54,456 bases of DNA from NCBI GenBank assembly GCA_964565775.1, contig CAZMGB010000022.1, positions 1 through 54,456 of the forward strand, written 5' to 3'. Under the pieces are notes generated by a model, which searched no databases, was not told where the DNA came from, and was given only the letters and a program-made list of their open reading frames with translations. This DNA comes from CAZMGB01 sp964565775. GTDB taxonomy: Bacteria > Chloroflexota > Dehalococcoidia > DSTF01 > JALHUB01. This document shows positions 26,318 through 34,494 of the stretch, piece by piece. The position numbers and the translations under genes are program-made. How positions within the stretch are numbered: position 1 is the first letter of the stretch; each line of letters opens with the position of its first letter.

Positions 26318-27406
26318 GTGGAGCTGGTGGCGCCGCAGATCGAGATCGACGAGAGCAGCGAGACCTACGCCCGTGTCGTGGCGGAGCCTCTGGAAGCGGG
26401 CTTTGGAATCACGCTGGGCAATGCTTTGAGGCGTGTGCTCCTGAGCTCTCTGCCGGGGGCGGCGGTGACCTCGGTTCGCATCGAGGAGGTGGAGCACGAG
26501 TTCTCCACTATCCCCCACATGAAGGAGGACACAACCGAGTTTCTTCTCAACGTGAAGGAGCTGCGCCTGCGCGCCCTCTCCGACCGCCCCGCCAAGCTCC
26601 TGTTGGAGGCCTCCGGCGAGGGCTCCGTCCTGGCCGACCAGATTCAGACCACGGCGGACTATGAGATCGTCAACCCAGATCTCCATCTCGCCACGCTGGA
26701 CTCGCCTGAGGGCCACCTGACGGTGGAGTTCAACGTGGAGCGGGGACGCGGGTACGTGCCGGCCGGCGCGACAGACGGCCAGCCGATTGGGGTTATCCCC
26801 CTCGACGCCATCTTTACGCCGGTGCGGAAGGTGAACTACACCGTAGACCGCACCCGTGTCGGGCAGGTCACCAACTATGACCGGCTGACGATTGAGATCT
26901 GGACCGACGGCACTATCGGCGGCGTCGATGCCTTCAGCCAGGCTGCCGATCTCTTGATGGGCCAGCTCAATCTGTTCAGCCAGTTGGGCAAGCCTCAGGC
27001 CGCGGTCGTGGAGCGCGGCCTGGGCGTAGGGGCGTCCCTGGAACCCGACCGCTACAACACGCCGATTGAGGACCTGGACCTGTCGGTACGCGCCTACAAC
27101 TGTCTGAAGCGCAGCGGTCTTATGACCGTGGGCCAGGTTCTGGAGAAGAGCGAAGACGAGCTGCTGGCCCTGCGGAACTTCGGTCGCAAGTCTTACGACG
27201 AGCTCGAGGAGAAGCTCATCAGCAAGGGATTCCTGCCGGCGGAATCCGAGCGGCTGGCGGAGGCGGTAGTACCGCCGTCGCTGGCGGAGGAAGAAGAGGA
27301 AGGCGGTCTGGGCTCCCTGGGGGCCGCCCTGATCGAGGCCCTGCGGGAGGCGGGCGAGGCACCCGATAAGCTCCTGAGCAAGGCCGAGGAGGAAGGCGAG
27401 GTCTAG
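26318..27406 (+). CDS. rpoA: RNA polymerase subunit alpha
   Basis: Assembly platform and activator contact of RNA polymerase. GTG 26318 is chosen because GGAGGAGGGA ends seven bases upstream. The frame back to 26243 lacks this and would add 25 unrelated residues. The N-terminal domain has EPLEAGFGITLGNALRRVLL and VEHEFSTIPHMKED. The C-terminal domain (from about residue 250) has IEDLDLSVRAYNCLKRSGL and LRNFGRKSYDELEEKL. A Glu-rich tail of about 60 residues takes it to 362, against about 315-330 in many bacteria. Confidence 0.96.
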   Translation: MELVAPQIEIDESSETYARVVAEPLEAGFGITLGNALRRVLLSSLPGAAVTSVRIEEVEHEFSTIPHMKEDTTEFLLNVKELRLRALSDRPAKLLLEASGEGSVLADQIQTTADYEIVNPDLHLATLDSPEGHLTVEFNVERGRGYVPAGATDGQPIGVIPLDAIFTPVRKVNYTVDRTRVGQVTNYDRLTIEIWTDGTIGGVDAFSQAADLLMGQLNLFSQLGKPQAAVVERGLGVGASLEPDRYNTPIEDLDLSVRAYNCLKRSGLMTVGQVLEKSEDELLALRNFGRKSYDELEEKLISKGFLPAESERLAEAVVPPSLAEEEEEGGLGSLGAALIEALREAGEAPDKLLSKAEEEGEV

Positions 27407-27434
27407 ATCGTAGCCCTCTTTTGGGTGTGCCGTT

Positions 27435-27785
27435 ATGAGACACCGAGTCGCCGGTCGCAAGTTCGATAGGTCCGCCGACCACAGGCGGGCGATGTTCCGT
27501 AACCTCGTCACTGAGCTCCTGCGCCATGAGAGGATCAAGACTACTGAGGCGAAGGCGAAAGAGGTGCGGGGGATGGCGGAGCGCATCATCACCCTGGGCA
27601 GAGACGGCAGCCTGCACTCCCGTCGCCAGGCCCTTCGCTTCGTCAACGACACCAAGGTGGTGAAGAAGGTCTTCGACGAGATCGCCCCGCGCTATGCCAG
27701 CCGGCACGGTGGCTACACGCGCGTCGTCAAGCTGGGGCCCCGCCTCGGCGACGGCGCCGCGATGGCCTATATCGAGCTCGTCTAG
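27435..27785 (+). CDS. rplQ: Ribosomal protein L17
   Basis: 50S tunnel-exit protein of 116 residues. MRHRVAGRKFDRSADHRRAM, FRNLVTELLRHERIKTTEAKA and the C-terminal GGYTRVVKLGPRLGDGAAMAY are diagnostic. It follows rpoA as the classic last gene of the alpha operon. The block then continues directly into truA, 16 bp downstream. Confidence 0.97.
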   Translation: MRHRVAGRKFDRSADHRRAMFRNLVTELLRHERIKTTEAKAKEVRGMAERIITLGRDGSLHSRRQALRFVNDTKVVKKVFDEIAPRYASRHGGYTRVVKLGPRLGDGAAMAYIELV

Positions 27786-27801
27786 GGGGCGACGGGCGGG
27801 A

Positions 27802-28617
27802 GTGGCGCGGGAGGATCGAAGCCCGAGAGGCCAGGCGCGGCGCATCGCGCTACTGCTGGAGTACGACGGTAGCCGCTACAGCGGCTCCCAGTATCAGAAG
27901 AACGCCCGCAGCATCCAGGCGGAGCTGGAGGCGGCCCTTAACAAGCTGACAGGAGAGAGCCTGCGGGCGGCCTTCGCGGGCCGCACCGACGCCGGCGTGC
28001 ACGCGCGAGGCCAGGTCGCCTCCTTCGTGACGCGGGCGCCTTACGAGCTCGAAGCGTTCGTCGGCGGCCTGAATCGCTGGTTGCCCTCCGACATTGCGGT
28101 GCGCAGGGCGGTCGAGGTGCCGCCTGGCTTCGATGTCCGGCGGCGTGCGTGTAGCCGGGAGTACCGCTACACTATCTACCGCAGTCAGGTCAGGTCGCCC
28201 CTCCTCCAGGGATTCACCTGGCAGGTGGCGGAGCCGCTGGATGTGGAGGCGATGCGTCGGGCCGCTGCGGGGCTGGTGGGCGAGCGGGACTTCGCCGCCT
28301 TCACCGGCAGTGCGGCGGGCGTCAGGGGGAGCACCGTACGAACGGTGTACCGCTGCGAGATATCGACGCGCGGCCATCTGCTGGACCTGCTGATGGAGGC
28401 GACCGCGTTCCTGCCCCACCAGGTGCGGCGCACCGCGGGTGCCCTGGTGGAGGTGGGGCTGGGCCGGCAGAGCGCCGAGCGGCTCCTGGCCTTGATTCGG
28501 GAGGCTGTGCCCGACACGCTCGGGCCGGCGGCGCCGGCTCAGGGCCTCTGCCTGATGCGAGTGAAATACCCCGGGCTGGACCTGGGTGAGCGATGTGATG
28601 AAGACCTATACCCTTAA
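27802..28617 (+). CDS. truA: tRNA pseudouridine synthase A
   Basis: Modifies uridines 38-40 in the tRNA anticodon stem. About 271 residues from GTG 27802, with the catalytic Asp in AGRTDAGVHA (about D63) and the C-terminal FLPHQVRRTAGALVEVGLGR. The open frame extends back into rplQ but only the segment from about 27802 has homology-like sequence (RRIALLLEYDGSRYSGSQ). Its end overlaps the beginning of rplM. Confidence 0.93.
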   Translation: MAREDRSPRGQARRIALLLEYDGSRYSGSQYQKNARSIQAELEAALNKLTGESLRAAFAGRTDAGVHARGQVASFVTRAPYELEAFVGGLNRWLPSDIAVRRAVEVPPGFDVRRRACSREYRYTIYRSQVRSPLLQGFTWQVAEPLDVEAMRRAAAGLVGERDFAAFTGSAAGVRGSTVRTVYRCEISTRGHLLDLLMEATAFLPHQVRRTAGALVEVGLGRQSAERLLALIREAVPDTLGPAAPAQGLCLMRVKYPGLDLGERCDEDLYP

Positions 28618-29161
28618 GGCCAGGGACGTAACACGCCAGTGGCACGTGATCGATGCCGCTGATCGGCCTCTCGGCCGCCTCGCCACGGAGGTGGCGGGCC
28701 TTCTGCGCGGCAAGCACAAGCCCACCTTCACCCCACACCTGGACATGGGTGACTTCGTCGTCGTCGTCAACGCAGAGAAGGTCCGTCTGACGGGCGCCAA
28801 GTTCGGGCAGAAGACCTATTACCGGCACACCGGCTACCCGGGCGGGCTCAAGCGGGAGAACCCGGAGAAGATGATGGCGAAGCGTCCGACGCAGGTGATA
28901 GAACGAGCGGTGCGGGGCATGCTTCCCCATAATCGGCTGGGGAGAACTCTCTACCGCCACCTCAAGGTCTATGCAGGGGCCGGACATCCCCACGAGGCCC
29001 AGGTGAAAGCGGGCCTGAAGAGGGAGAAGGAAGCCGAGGAGCCGGCGGAGCCTGCCTCCGAGACAGGCGGGCCGGCGCCGCAAGCCGGACCTCCCTCCCG
29101 GAAAGGCGGGCCGGAGGCCAAGCCCCGAAAGCGCGGTCGGCGAAAGGAAGGGCAGGATTGA
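28598..29161 (+). CDS. rplM: Ribosomal protein L13 with short tail
   Basis: Early 50S assembly protein. MKTYTLKARDVTRQWHVIDA fixes the start at ATG 28598 within the 3' end of truA; GTG 28586 would add four residues. RPLGRLATEVAGLLRGKHK and KMMAKRPTQVIERAVRGMLP are present. About 40-45 extra residues, rich in Glu, Pro, Gly and Arg, follow the normal end near VYAGAGHPHEAQ, for 187 residues in total. Confidence 0.95.
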   Translation: MKTYTLKARDVTRQWHVIDAADRPLGRLATEVAGLLRGKHKPTFTPHLDMGDFVVVVNAEKVRLTGAKFGQKTYYRHTGYPGGLKRENPEKMMAKRPTQVIERAVRGMLPHNRLGRTLYRHLKVYAGAGHPHEAQVKAGLKREKEAEEPAEPASETGGPAPQAGPPSRKGGPEAKPRKRGRRKEGQD

Positions 29162-29550
29162 ACCAGCAGTACTTCTACGGCACAGGCCGCCGGAAGTCGG
29201 CGGTCGCCCGCGTCAGGCTCTATCCGGGCACGGGCGTGGTCATCGTCAACGGCAAGCCCATGGAGGAGCTGTTCGTCCGGCCTCTACACCGCTTGACGAT
29301 CCTCCAGCCCCTGACGGTGACCGAGGCGCAGGAGCGGTTCAATGCCCAGGTCAAGGTAGCTGGCGGCGGCATCACCGGCTGGGCGGGGGCCATCGCCCAC
29401 GGTATCGCCCGTGCCCTCGTCGTCTCGGACGAGAGTCTGAAGGCTGTCCTGCGACGGCACGGCCTCCTCACGCGGGACCCAAGGGCCAAGGAGCGCAAGA
29501 AGTACGGCCTCAAGCGCGCCCGCAAGGCCCCTCAGTACACCAAGCGCTAG
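29158..29550 (+). CDS. rpsI: Ribosomal protein S9
   Basis: 30S head protein of 130 residues whose tail reaches the P-site tRNA. YGTGRRKSAVARVRLYPG, GGGITGWAGAIAHGIARAL and the basic end GLKRARKAPQYTKR are characteristic. The TTG start overlaps the stop codon of rplM (TTGA). It is the last gene of the superoperon; the hairpin CTGGAA/TTCCAG at 29556-29578 is a weak candidate end signal. Confidence 0.97.
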   Translation: MNQQYFYGTGRRKSAVARVRLYPGTGVVIVNGKPMEELFVRPLHRLTILQPLTVTEAQERFNAQVKVAGGGITGWAGAIAHGIARALVVSDESLKAVLRRHGLLTRDPRAKERKKYGLKRARKAPQYTKR

Positions 29551-29618
29551 CGGGGCTGGAACCTCAGAACCTTCCAGGATTCTACACGTGACGCAGGGGC
29601 ATGTGATAGACTCGCGCC

Positions 29619-30917
29619 ATGCGAATTCCTGAATGGCTAGGGCGAACGTGGGCCTGGACGTCAAACGCCCTTAAGGTCCAGCAACTTCTCGTCATCGTCG
29701 GCTTATGGCGATTCGTCGTTCTCATCATCGTTCTGGTTGGAAGTGCGATGCTGGGCCTGATAGTCGCCGCTGTCGCACGATTCCCATGGTGGGGATGGTT
29801 ACTAGCAGCCGCCGTTGGTGTGGCACTGGGACTATTCATTTACAACGAAGTCACTTCTACGCGGCTCCTCCATCGACACGGACTTCCAGCTAAGCTCAAG
29901 CGTGAATCGCCGGAACTGATCCAGTTTGTCAATGCATGGTTGATGCCCGCCTGGGAGAAGGGATTGGGTATCCTAATCCGCATTCGCGGCGAAGTCAGAC
30001 GGATCGAGGGTGAACGGATAGAGACACTCCTCCAACTAGGCATCATCGATCCGGTGGTGAGTTCACGGACCCGCCTTCAAGAACGGTTGGCCGGGCAGGG
30101 GATTTCACCGCTAGAGGAGTTGCTTGCAGATGCGTACCGAAACTATGAACTTATGGTGAGATGGCTGTGGCATGGAGGGATCACCATAAATCTCGCTGCC
30201 ATAACGGACACCCAAGAATTTCGAGATTGGCAGGTCGCTGATGACAAACTGCTCGACAATCTTCGCGCACTGGTCGCGAATCCGACTCTCGAATTGCCAA
30301 CCCTGACCATAGCCTTCCGCGAAATAGACGAGGGCGGTGTTGCCAAGCAGGTGCGCCTCAAGCTCAAGAGAATCACGGCTCTCAGTGTCGTCCCCGAAGA
30401 ACACGGCACGTATGCGCGGTTGCAGGTCTCGAACAAGGGTCGCGAAACAATTCGCAAACTGCGCGCCGATGGGCGGATTATTTCCGGTACGCCCTCTGGG
30501 GAGGAATCAGATTACCCGATTCGTTGGCGGGGCCGCAAAGAGCCAGAGATAGACCTCGTGTCTGGCCGCCCGCCGGAAATCCTAGATGTCGCGGAGGTTG
30601 TGGGCTTTCGCGAGTTCAAGATTCACACGGCGGAGATGACGCTGGGGGGTGGGGAGACGTCAGATCACTTCAGACGCGATCAGAGCGAGGATCAAGGTCT
30701 TGGCTTGAGAGTGGTCTTCACTGCCGAGTCGAACCTAGAGCCGCAAGAGCCGCGCTACTACCAGATTCGCATGAATGAGGATGACCCCGGGTTCTTCAAG
30801 ACTCGATCAGACGCCACAGATGAGGAGCTTAAGCAAGATGAACAGATCGCGTCCCCATCCCTCTTCTTCAGGGAGTTAACAGAAGACGAGGCGCTCAGGC
30901 TGGCTCAGAGATCATGA
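29619..30917 (+). CDS. Hypothetical two-TM membrane protein
   Basis: I do not recognise this 432-residue protein. Two hydrophobic segments near residues 28-50 and 55-75 (FVVLIIVLVGSAMLGLIVAA and WWGWLLAAAVGVALGLFIY) should form a membrane hairpin. The remaining ~350 residues look soluble, with an acidic C-terminus. There are no cysteines or catalytic motifs I can name. The gene is visibly poorer in GC than the ribosomal genes before it, uses more A/T-ending codons and stands alone, so it may have been acquired. A start at ATG 29619 gives MRIPEWLGRTWAW; no strong ribosome site is evident. Confidence 0.75.
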   Translation: MRIPEWLGRTWAWTSNALKVQQLLVIVGLWRFVVLIIVLVGSAMLGLIVAAVARFPWWGWLLAAAVGVALGLFIYNEVTSTRLLHRHGLPAKLKRESPELIQFVNAWLMPAWEKGLGILIRIRGEVRRIEGERIETLLQLGIIDPVVSSRTRLQERLAGQGISPLEELLADAYRNYELMVRWLWHGGITINLAAITDTQEFRDWQVADDKLLDNLRALVANPTLELPTLTIAFREIDEGGVAKQVRLKLKRITALSVVPEEHGTYARLQVSNKGRETIRKLRADGRIISGTPSGEESDYPIRWRGRKEPEIDLVSGRPPEILDVAEVVGFREFKIHTAEMTLGGGETSDHFRRDQSEDQGLGLRVVFTAESNLEPQEPRYYQIRMNEDDPGFFKTRSDATDEELKQDEQIASPSLFFRELTEDEALRLAQRS

Positions 30918-30939
30918 TAGGAGCCCGCAATCAACCGTG

Positions 30940-32004
30940 TCACGGCTCGGCTGCGAGGCGCGCCTTCAACTCCACGATCGCCTCCACCGGCGACGGGCTC
31001 ACCCCGTTGAGGATCGCCAGGTAATAGCTCACGTAGTCCCCGAACATGATGCCCGTCATCATCTGGCTCAGGGGACTGCTCCCCTTCACCTCCACCACCT
31101 CGCAGGCCACGCCCGCTTTCTCCAGGGCATCCTGCGTCCCCCGATAGCGGAGGATGACCCGCGGGTGCAGCATGGGATGGTAGAGGAAGATGGCGTAGAC
31201 GCGCTCCGCGACCTCTCGCGGCAGGCCGAAGCCCACGATCGCGTTATGGTCGGCCTCGGGCAGCTCCTCCCACGCAGCCCAGACCTTGCTGTTCTCGTTG
31301 AGCTGCGTCTTCCAGCGATGCGCCACGGCCGTCAGCACGCCCGCTCCGAAGACGACGGGCAAGCGGCCCTGAAGGCGGGCAGCGAGCTCCTTGGCCGCGT
31401 TCTCGCTCGACGGGGCGTCGGCGCCCAGCTGCTCGCTGAGCCTGTCCATGAGGGAGACGGCCTCGGCGACGTCGTCCTCCTGGTCATCGACGAGGCCCAG
31501 CCTTTCAGCCACGGCCAGGAGCGCCATCAGGCCGTAGCCGATGGCCGACCGGGGCTCCGAGGGATAGCGGTAGCGGAAGGCGGGCAGGGAGCGCTCCTGG
31601 GCCAGCTTCAGGAGAGCGCCGCCGGTGGTCACCACGAGCTTCTTGCAGGGGTTCTCCAGCGCCTGCCGGAAGGCAGACAGGGTCTCCTCCGTCTCGCCGC
31701 TGTAGCTGCTTGCGATGACGAGGGTGCGCTCGTCGACCCAGGCGGGGATGTCGTAGCCGCGCAGCAGGGAGATGGGCACGGCGCTCTGCGCGGCCGCCAG
31801 GTCGTGCAGCAGCTCTCCCGCGATTACAGACCCGCCCATGCCCAGGACGAGCAGCCTGTCGACACGGCTGTAGTCGTCGGGGAGGCGGAGGGCTTTGGCC
31901 TCTTGCCAGGCCTCGCGACAGTACCGGGGCAGGTCGCCGATGCGGCCCAGCAGGCCCTGGGGATCGAGGCGCTCGTGGGTGGCGGGATCGTCGAGGTCGC
32001 TCAT
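30940..32004 (-). CDS. SIS-domain phosphoglucose/phosphomannose isomerase
   Basis: A 354-residue protein resembling the bifunctional glucose/mannose-6-phosphate isomerase family of archaea and some bacteria. Two SIS folds are seen. The first has VLGMGGSVIAGELLHDL and the phosphosugar loop SSYSGETEETLSA; the second has GAGVLTAVAHRWKTQLNENSK, then EADHNAIVGF with a conserved histidine, as expected. It could feed fructose-6-phosphate to mannose-6-phosphate for the mutase and nucleotidyltransferase encoded nearby on the same strand, though the IS element now separates them. Exact substrate is not certain. Confidence 0.85.
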   Translation of the reverse strand: MSDLDDPATHERLDPQGLLGRIGDLPRYCREAWQEAKALRLPDDYSRVDRLLVLGMGGSVIAGELLHDLAAAQSAVPISLLRGYDIPAWVDERTLVIASSYSGETEETLSAFRQALENPCKKLVVTTGGALLKLAQERSLPAFRYRYPSEPRSAIGYGLMALLAVAERLGLVDDQEDDVAEAVSLMDRLSEQLGADAPSSENAAKELAARLQGRLPVVFGAGVLTAVAHRWKTQLNENSKVWAAWEELPEADHNAIVGFGLPREVAERVYAIFLYHPMLHPRVILRYRGTQDALEKAGVACEVVEVKGSSPLSQMMTGIMFGDYVSYYLAILNGVSPSPVEAIVELKARLAAEP

Positions 32005-32352
32005 GTCGCTCTCGGCTTGGCAGCCCGACCGCTAAGACCATAAGCCACAGAAGAACACAGTCGTTGTAGGCGCCGACCTGAATGTCATCAGCAGAATAAG
32101 TCGTCCGTGCTCTCGAGTGCACGCGGACCCTCACCCCGGCCTACCGGCCTTCCCCCTCTCCCTCAGGGAGAGGGGAATTCAAAAGGGTGAGGGCGCGACC
32201 CCATGTCAATCTAATTTCTTAGGCGCCATGAGACCCCGACAGCATCGCGAGGGTCTTGCGCCAGAGGCGCATCCGCCTTCGGCGGAAAAGACCCCCGCCT
32301 ACGAGGGTTGCCCGATGATAACTCATTTCGGCAATGACCATAAGGTCAGCGC
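32005..32352. other. Intergenic region left of the IS element
   Basis: No gene is supported in this 348-bp stretch. It holds the nested inverted repeat at 32128-32193, an imperfect hairpin with AGACCC/GGGTCT and outer GGCGC/GCGCC arms (about 32222-32262), and a small CCGCC-TTC-GGCGG hairpin near 32275-32287. The 91-residue frame across it is made of repeat sequence and is not called. Confidence 0.6.
32128..32193. repeat. Nested inverted repeat (REP/MITE-like)
   Basis: Outer arms CCCTCACCC (32128-32136) and GGGTGAGGG (32185-32193) enclose a long inner hairpin CCCCTCTCCCT-C-AGGGAGAGGGG (32153-32175), 11 bp per arm. It has no coding capacity. From memory, similar CTCTCCC/GGGAGAG repeats recur between genes of many GC-rich bacteria. 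It could be a small non-autonomous element or act as a terminator for the SIS gene region. Confidence 0.7.
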
Positions 32353-32380
32353 GGGCAGAGCTGAAGCGGCAATAATATAC

Positions 32381-32409
32381 TTGACACAGTAACCGGAATG
32401 GGTTATGCT
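32381..32409 (+). promoter_or_regulatory. Promoter of the IS transposase
   Basis: TTGACA (32381-32386) and TATGCT (32404-32409) are separated by 17 bases. The -35 box falls within the left inverted repeat, so binding of transposase to that end could shut off its own transcription. A GGAG ribosome site follows at about 32421. Confidence 0.8.
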
Positions 32410-32432
32410 GAGAGCGTAAAGGAGCGTGACCC

Positions 32433-33392
32433 ATGAGTAGCGAGCCGACAACCCTGCTAGAAGCCATCCGGTACTTCTCCGACCCCGACGTGTGCCAGGA
32501 GTTCGTAGTCAGCCTGCGCTGGCCGAACGGCGTTGTGGCCTGCCCGACCTGCGGCCGCGAGGACGTTCGCTACATCTCGACCCGCCACATCTGGGAATGC
32601 AAAGACAAGCACCCGAAGCGGCAGTTCTCGGTCAAGGTGGGCACCATCTTCGAGGACAGCCCCATCGGGCTGGACAAGTGGCTCGCGACCATCTGGATGC
32701 TCGCCAACAGCAAGAACGGGGTCAGCTCCTACGAGATTCACCGCGCCATCGGCGTCACTCAGAAGACAGCATGGTTCATGCTTCACCGCATCCGGCTCGC
32801 CATGCGGTCGGACTCCTTCGACAAGATGGGCGGTGAGATCGAGATTGACGAGACCTGGATCGGCGGCAAGGCCCGCAACATGCACAAGGACCGCGCCGCA
32901 CGGATCAAGGGCAAGAGCCACGGCTTCATCGGCAAGACTGCCGTGTTCGCCCTTCTGGAGCGACATGGGATAGACGGACAGAGCAACGTCAGGGCGAAGG
33001 TTGTGCGAAACACCCGCCGGTCGGCCCTGTTCCCCATCATCCGCGAGAACGTTGCTGGCGACGCGCAAGTGTTCTCGGACGCTCACCCGACCTACTTCAC
33101 CCTGGGGGGTGAGTTCGCCCACGAGATGGTCGACCACGCCGAAGCCTATGCACGGGGCAAGGTTCACACTAACGGCCTGGAGAACTTCTGGAGCTTGCTC
33201 AAGCGGGCGATCAGGGGGACATACGTCAATATCGAGCCGTTCCACCTCTTCCGTTATCTGGACGAGCAAGCCTTCCGATTCAACACTCGCAAGGGCAACG
33301 ACAGCGACCGGTTTCAGCGGCTGATCGGTTCCGTCATCGGCCGGCGGCTGACCTACGCCGGACTGACCGCCAGTGGCACGACGCAAGCGTAA
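32433..33392 (+). CDS. IS1595-family transposase (ISXO2-like)
   Basis: A 319-residue DDE/DDN transposase. An N-terminal zinc ribbon uses C37PTC40, C56 and probably H60 (GREDVRYISTRHIWECKDKH lies between and after). The ISXO2-like catalytic fold has Asp139 in EIDETWIGGK, Asp216 in FSDAHPTY, and the HTNGLENFWSLLKR motif with Asn247/Glu250. The reading frame is intact and preceded by AAAGGAG, so the element may still move. Confidence 0.93.
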   Translation: MSSEPTTLLEAIRYFSDPDVCQEFVVSLRWPNGVVACPTCGREDVRYISTRHIWECKDKHPKRQFSVKVGTIFEDSPIGLDKWLATIWMLANSKNGVSSYEIHRAIGVTQKTAWFMLHRIRLAMRSDSFDKMGGEIEIDETWIGGKARNMHKDRAARIKGKSHGFIGKTAVFALLERHGIDGQSNVRAKVVRNTRRSALFPIIRENVAGDAQVFSDAHPTYFTLGGEFAHEMVDHAEAYARGKVHTNGLENFWSLLKRAIRGTYVNIEPFHLFRYLDEQAFRFNTRKGNDSDRFQRLIGSVIGRRLTYAGLTASGTTQA

Positions 33393-33409
33393 GAGAGGCA
33401 GGCTAGCGT

Positions 33410-33532
33410 ATGGCGAAAGAGAACCGAGATACGAAGGCGAAGGACGAGACGCCATTCCAGAGGTTTGAGGCATTGGTGCGGAGAATCGTTCGTGTGCCGA
33501 AGAGCCAAGTACAGCGGAAGAGCGGTTCATGA
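33410..33532 (+). CDS. Small IS-borne basic protein
   Basis: A 40-residue frame starts 18 bp after the transposase stop, with AGAGAGG upstream. It is strongly basic (MAKENRDTKAKDETPFQR, then FEALVRRIVRVPKSQVQR). From memory, similar short Arg/Lys-rich proteins with a VPKSEV-like segment often follow ISXO2-type transposases; their role is unknown. The end may be truncated, since it overlaps the 3' end of the convergent DUF3800 gene. Confidence 0.6.
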   Translation: MAKENRDTKAKDETPFQRFEALVRRIVRVPKSQVQRKSGS

Positions 33533-34417
33533 TCGCTCCACCCGGGTCACAATGGTCGTTCGGACCTGCTCAAATAGGAGTGGGCGAACAGCGGCAAACG
33601 ATTCTGCATCCAGTATCCCCATCGTCTCTTTCTTCTTGCAGATTCGAGTCATGGCAGTAGTCATGTCCTTGGTCAACGGCCTCTCGGTCAGCCATCGATG
33701 CCAAAGATAGGCGTGCATGTCTGCTGCCTGAAGCCCCGCCTTCAACTTGGAGTCCGTGAAGGTGATGCTCTCCAGGGAAGCACCGGACTGTTCCACGATG
33801 AACTCTCTGAATGTCTCAGTTGCCCTCGCTTCGAGAGCATTCTGCGTATCAAACACAAAGTGGATTCCCACGCCATCCTTCGCAGCGGTCAGGGCATCGA
33901 CTAGGAAATACTGAAACGCCAAGAGGTAGGGCCGACTCGGTGCACCGTGCGCCTTCCACTTCGCGTCTAACCGTCGTCTGTTTACCCTGTTGTGAAGCAA
34001 GATTGAGCCGCCTGTCAGGAGCCGCCTGTCGTCATAGGGCAGGGCTTGGAAATCCTTGACGTTGATGGCGCGGCCGATGGGGGCGATCCGGCGATGGCGA
34101 TCAAGGATGCCCAGAAGTTCGCCTAGGAACTCGCTTGCCTTTGCCGCTGACCAGTCTTTGAACGGCGCGACATGGCCTCGGCGTTGTAAAGGAAAGAAGT
34201 CTTTTGAGTGGAACTCTGGCACCTGGTATGTGTCGAGAATGGCGGCCCACGCCTTCTCGAACGAGTCCCATTGCCGGGGCGAGCCGATGTAGCCTGAAAC
34301 GATGCAGAATCGGGCGTCCTCCTCACTGCCGCTGTCGTCACCGTAGGCATACAAGAAGGTCAAGAGGTGTCGTCCATTCTGGTAGGGGTACTTCCCTCGG
34401 CTACCCGCTAGGTGCAT
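33527..34417 (-). CDS. DUF3800-family protein, IS passenger
   Basis: A 296-residue protein of the DUF3800 family, whose members look like RNase H-fold nucleases but have no firmly assigned role. Visible features are the N-terminal acidic motif AYGDDSGSEEDARF, a central HFVFDTQNAL, and near the C-terminus SKLKAGLQAADMHAYLWHRW, matching the family D-x-x-L-Q-x-A-D pattern. It lies inside the IS ends in the opposite direction to the transposase, so it is cargo. DUF3800 genes are often found in mobile DNA. A defence or accessory function is only a guess. Confidence 0.82.
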   Translation of the reverse strand: MHLAGSRGKYPYQNGRHLLTFLYAYGDDSGSEEDARFCIVSGYIGSPRQWDSFEKAWAAILDTYQVPEFHSKDFFPLQRRGHVAPFKDWSAAKASEFLGELLGILDRHRRIAPIGRAINVKDFQALPYDDRRLLTGGSILLHNRVNRRRLDAKWKAHGAPSRPYLLAFQYFLVDALTAAKDGVGIHFVFDTQNALEARATETFREFIVEQSGASLESITFTDSKLKAGLQAADMHAYLWHRWLTERPLTKDMTTAMTRICKKKETMGILDAESFAAVRPLLFEQVRTTIVTRVERS

Positions 34418-34494
34418 TGTGCACCTCGCAAGGTAACTGAGTCAAGTATATTATTGCCGCTGAAGCTCTGCCCCTACGTTCGGACGGTCGGCCG

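Larger units (their letters stand above)
32353..34473. mobile_element. IS1595-like element with passenger genes
   Basis: A 2121-bp element is bounded by 38-bp inverted repeats at 32353-32390 and 34436-34473 that agree at 35 of 38 positions (both begin GGGCAGAGCT and share GGCAATAATATACTTGAC). It holds an ISXO2-like transposase, a 40-residue ORF, and an oppositely oriented DUF3800 gene. The flanking 8-mers (GTCAGCGC left, CTACGTTC right) do not match, so no target duplication is visible. The -35 box of the transposase promoter lies inside the left repeat. The element splits an apparent minus-strand sugar-phosphate cluster. Confidence 0.88.

Noticed and set aside
32345..34481. Target site duplication of the IS element
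   Set aside because: The 8 bases on each side (GTCAGCGC and CTACGTTC) do not match.
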